A stretch of DNA of 63,778 bases from Streptomyces toxytricini. GTDB lineage: Bacteria; Actinomycetota; Actinomycetes; Streptomycetales; Streptomycetaceae. The stretch is from NCBI RefSeq assembly GCF_014649915.1, contig NZ_BMTY01000010.1:195194-258971 (forward strand), in the 5' to 3' direction. The translations under genes and the position numbers were made by a program. Of this stretch, positions 61,110-63,778 are shown piece after piece. The first letter of the stretch is position 1; each line of letters opens with the position of its first letter. The notes below the pieces were generated by a model. That model saw nothing but the letters and a program-made list of their open reading frames with translations, was not told where the DNA came from and searched no databases.

Positions 61110-61837
61110 ACCCTCGAAGCATGGATCGCCGACGGCCGATCCCCCGCGATATCACCAGGAAGCACATCGAGGACGTCCTCGACCCGCTCCGCGGCGCCCA
61201 AGCCCGCCGCCTGCACACCGCACTGCGCTCCTTCTTCAGGGCTCTCAAACGCGAACGCCTCGTCTTCCGGGACCGGGCCCGGAGCGTCTCCCTCACCAGC
61301 AACCGATTTGTGCCGACCGCATCGCCTTCCGACCGCATCGCCGGTCTCCTGGACCGCCTCGACGACCCCCGCGTCCGCCTCATGGTCTTCCTCGTCGCCA
61401 TCTACGCCCGGCTCCCCGGGACAACTCCCCCGCCTCCGACGAACCGCCCTCGACCACAGCAAGGGCCAACCGCGTCTGCGCCGGGCGGGACGCATGAACC
61501 ACGTCATTTACCTCGACGCCTTCCCCCGCGCCTGGTCACAGCATGGGAGCTCCAGCGCCACCGGCGCTGGCCCGACAGCTCCAATCCCTACTCCTTCGTC
61601 ACCGGCAACACGGCCGTCGACGACTTCGACCCGCCCATCAGCGCCGGCGTGGTCCAGTTGCTCTTCCAACGAGTCGGTCTGCCTGCCTGCCGCATGTGCG
61701 CCGACCGAATCGTTGACGAAGCTCGCCACAGCCCCGACCCTGTCCGGCTGATGCAGCTCTTCGGCCTATCCGACCTCCGCAACCCGCTAGGTCCTGTCGG
61801 CACACCCAGACGAGACGAACGGCCCCATTACCGTTGA
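61110..61837 (+). pseudogene. Tyrosine-recombinase-like (integrase) gene, several frameshifts
   Basis: Ordered pieces: TLEAWIADGRSP, then (after one missing C in the run 61141-61145) PRDITRKHIEDVLDPLRG, a SAM-like core-binding region (QARRLHTALRSFFRALKRERLVF), RLMVFLVAIYA, RLRRTALDHSKGQPRLRRAGRMNHVIYLD in another frame, and LVTAWELQRHRRWPDSSNPYSFVTGNTAVDD with RHSPDPVRLMQLFGLSDL in the first. The layout matches phage-type integrase-like proteins of Streptomyces, but catalytic Arg, His and Tyr cannot all be assigned. At least three frameshifts make it non-functional. Confidence 0.68.
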
Positions 61838-61956
61838 GCCTGCCCCGGTCTGCCTAGTGCCGCTGACCAGCAGGGGGAACCGTCCCTTGCCAGATCCCTC
61901 CAGAGGACCGTGTGATCGTTTCCCGGTACCTCTGCGGAACGGGTACGGTCCAGCGC

Positions 61957-62665
61957 ATGGTGGGCGACTTCGATGCAGCTGCCGCGATACACAACGGCAT
62001 ACCGGACCGGGCTGAAGCATGGGACTTCATCCGGGCCTTCGTGGCTGGGTGGTGCACCCCCTTGACCGACGCCGATGGCATCGGAGAGGAGGAACTCAAG
62101 CGTGCCGAAAGTCAGCTGAGCCCGGCGCTTCCCGCCGCTCTGGGTGAGGCGTACCTGCTCTTCGGTCGGCGTTCGGACCTGTTCGAGCATCAGGATCCGA
62201 TGCTGCCTCCCTCAGAGTCTTCGTGCACCAGGACCTTGGGGGTGTGCTGTGCTTCCGCAGCGAGAACCAGGGGTGTGCATTCCGGGGCGTGCGTCTGGCC
62301 GACCTGGAAAAGGCTGACCCGCCTGTCATCGTCCAGTCCCGTGAGGGGTGACAGCCGTTCATGGACCGGATCTCGTTGGCGTGTGTGGAGCTGATCCGCT
62401 CCGAGTGCCTGCTCGGCGACGGTCCCCTCTACAACGCTTGCGAATTGCCGGCCGGGGTCGAAAGCGAGGTTCCGCAGCTCTTCCAGCGGATCGCTCTCCC
62501 GGACTACCCGATGTGGACGGGTAGTGACGAGTCCCCGGTCCGCTCGTTCTCTGCTCCCGGACTTCTACTGCGGCAGGACGGGCTGACGGCCGAGAGCTGG
62601 CTCCACGTCCGAGGACAGACGCTGGCTCACCTCTCGGCAGCCTGTATCGCCGTCCCGGGACGGTG
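61957..62665 (+). pseudogene. SUKH (SMI1/KNR4)-like immunity-type gene with frameshift and TGA
   Basis: From ATG 61957 (MVGDFDAAAAIHNG) comes EEELKRAESQLSPALPAALGEAYLLFGR, the SUKH opening pattern. After a frameshift near 62209 the text continues LRVFVHQDLGGVLCFRSENQG, VRLADLEKADPPVIV, QSREG, an in-frame TGA at 62349-62351, then QPFMDRISLACVELI and a C-terminal ESWLHVRGQTLAHLSAAC segment like the usual SUKH end. SUKH proteins are immunity proteins to polymorphic toxins. A HYD1-like toxin fragment lies 0.9 kb downstream. Confidence 0.65.
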
Positions 62666-62939
62666 GGCCCCCAGTGGCAGGGGACCGAGCCGAACGCAGT
62701 TGATGATCTCCCCTTCTAAGCCTCACCTGTCCTCGCGCCCGCGAGAGGCCGACCGCACCGGCCGCTCCCGCTACGCGGTCCCGCCCCACAGCGTGACGGT
62801 CGTGCCCGGCCCTGACGGGCGCCGTGCCGCAGACGGCCCACGCGACGCAGCATCGAGCCCAGCCCCGCAGACACCCGCCCAGACCGCGCCCCTGGGAGCT
62901 CTTGACGGGTCGACGGAACGGACTACAGGCCCCACCCCG

Positions 62940-63215
62940 GGCAACCCGCGACGGCGACGCGATCTCCCTACGCAAACGTACCTGTTCGCCGGCCAGACCG
63001 CGCAGCGCATCGTCGAGGGCCAGCACCGGGACAACTACGGCCTCACGGCAGCATTCGGGTACGACGGCGCGCTCACGTTCACAAGGGACGCGACCTACCG
63101 AGACGAGCCGGGCGCCGAGCGCGTCACCCCGGACGCCCCGGGCCGCCACGCGATCGGCGGACTCTGGTGCTGGGACACGTGGCCCGAGACCGACGGGACG
63201 ACGCCCCAGCCCTGA
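62940..63215 (+). CDS. 3' fragment of an unidentified protein gene
   Basis: The frame of the previous gene remains open through 63215, but from about 62970 the text becomes protein-like again: TYLFAGQTAQRIVEGQHRDN, YGLTAAFGYDGALTFTRDAT, HAIGGLWCWDTWPE. It has no start of its own and is probably the end of a different gene fused to the broken upstream frame. I recognise no family. Confidence 0.4.
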   Translation, partial: GNPRRRRDLPTQTYLFAGQTAQRIVEGQHRDNYGLTAAFGYDGALTFTRDATYRDEPGAERVTPDAPGRHAIGGLWCWDTWPETDGTTPQP

Positions 63216-63525
63216 CGGCGCCCCGCCCCACGCGGGCCCGTGCCCTTGCCCGCGGAGGGACTCGTCTCTGCCCCGCCGCGGCACGGCGACTGGCTTGGGG
63301 CGCAGGCTCCTCGGCGTACGCCCCCGGGGTCGGGGTTCCGTCTTCAGCCCGCACCGCCAGCCCTCGGTCGGCTAAGACTCAGCCAGCTCGCGGCTGCCGG
63401 CGCGCTTCCGCCGATGCAGTCCGCCGTACGGCCCACCAGGCCTTGGAGAGTGCGCCGCCGACCCGGCGCGCTGCACCGCGTTATAGGTACCGGCGTGCCC
63501 GAGCGACTCCGGTTCACCTGCAGGA
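63216..63525. other. Intergenic region without a gene
   Basis: No reading frame here has coding character or a ribosome site. A dyad at GCGTTATAGGTACC (about 63478-63491) is weak. Confidence 0.45.
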
Positions 63526-63690
63526 GTGAATCTCCCCCTCGTGTACGCGGGCGGGGATATTGCGGTGCGCCACAAGCCAAAGAATGCCCGCTTCGGCGAC
63601 GGGCAGTATCTGTCGAGTATCGAAGCGGGCACCAAGGCCTGCCGACCCCACGCCCTCCTGAGAGGTAAGCGGCGTGGCGTGTTGGGCAGG
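63526..63690 (+). pseudogene. HYD1-like ADP-ribosyltransferase toxin remnant
   Basis: The frame GTG 63526 onward reads AVRHKPKNARFGDGQYLSSI then EAGTKACRPHALL, close to the HYD1 signature (A-R-x-G-x-G-Q-Y-L-x-D-I-x-P-G-T-K) of HYD1-type ADP-ribosyltransferase toxins. The N-terminal half of such a domain is not found upstream in any frame, so it is a fragment. The adjacent broken SUKH-like gene supports a lost toxin-immunity module. Confidence 0.5.
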
Positions 63691-63736
63691 CTCGCACCGT
63701 CGTTGGCCCGCCGGGGCGACGGCTTCGTCAGTGCTG

Positions 63737-63776
<40 letters not shown>

Positions 63777-63778
63777 CG

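Overview
The window is GC-rich DNA (I judge roughly 70 % or more by eye) with very strong third-position G/C, frequent GTG and TTG starts, GGAGG-type ribosome sites and long spurious reading frames on both strands. Together with the families present (fused SecDF paralogue, two TraR/DksA proteins beside an MreB-like protein, mycothiol-type DinB proteins, SARP-free LuxR regulators, PASTA-less Ser/Thr kinases, TAP-like exopeptidases), this points to Streptomyces or a close actinobacterial relative. No rRNA, tRNA, CRISPR array, phage structural module or polyketide/NRPS cluster is visible.

Layout. 0-9 kb: a truncated hydrolase, two tandem secreted TAP-family exopeptidases, NTF2-like and VOC proteins, a divergent EamA transporter/LysR pair, a small secreted protein, an XRE-cupin regulator and a methyltransferase. 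9-11.9 kb: remnants of LysE- and ArsR-type genes, a DUF5937-type ArsR regulator and a divergent, frameshifted MFS transporter. 11.9-14.5 kb: a membrane/spermidine-synthase-like fusion and a lipoprotein metallopeptidase. 14.6-21.1 kb: the most coherent block, an MreB-like ATPase and two DksA-type zinc fingers on the minus strand, divergent from a two-component system, a small exported protein and a SecDF fusion. 21.5-25.1 kb: a secreted protein, an AAA ATPase/TPR membrane protein pair and a cupin gene preceded by a dense TTGCCG/CGGCAA operator. 25.5-31.5 kb: a lipoprotein, a broken STAS protein, and an MMPL exporter divergent from a second two-component system. 31.6-36.7 kb: a PNAG-type exopolysaccharide operon (acyltransferase, deacetylase-glycosyltransferase, membrane protein) divergent from a GH16-like lipoprotein. 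36.8-53.5 kb: transporter/regulator pairs, a secreted phosphatase with a lectin tail, a subtilisin, a TrmB/LuxR regulator, a decayed GlxA-type regulator, and a TetR-metallohydrolase-hydrolase group with a clear operator.

53.7-63.8 kb is different: it is crowded with broken genes. It holds a frameshifted Ser/Thr kinase, two inverted copies of an IS5-type element around a DinB-like gene, a membrane-protein gene with an in-frame TGA whose stop codon coincides with the element's end, an intact Ser/Thr kinase, a shattered tyrosine-recombinase-like gene, a broken SUKH (SMI1/KNR4) immunity-like gene and a HYD1-like toxin remnant, ending in a 39-nt G run. This looks like a decaying accessory region at a contig end, possibly towards a chromosome arm.

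Several breaks are single-base changes in C or G runs (11290, 26761, 48682, 61141, about 58270), so some apparent pseudogenes could be sequencing errors; those carrying several lesions are more likely truly dead. All family names come from recognition of motifs and composition; no database search was run.
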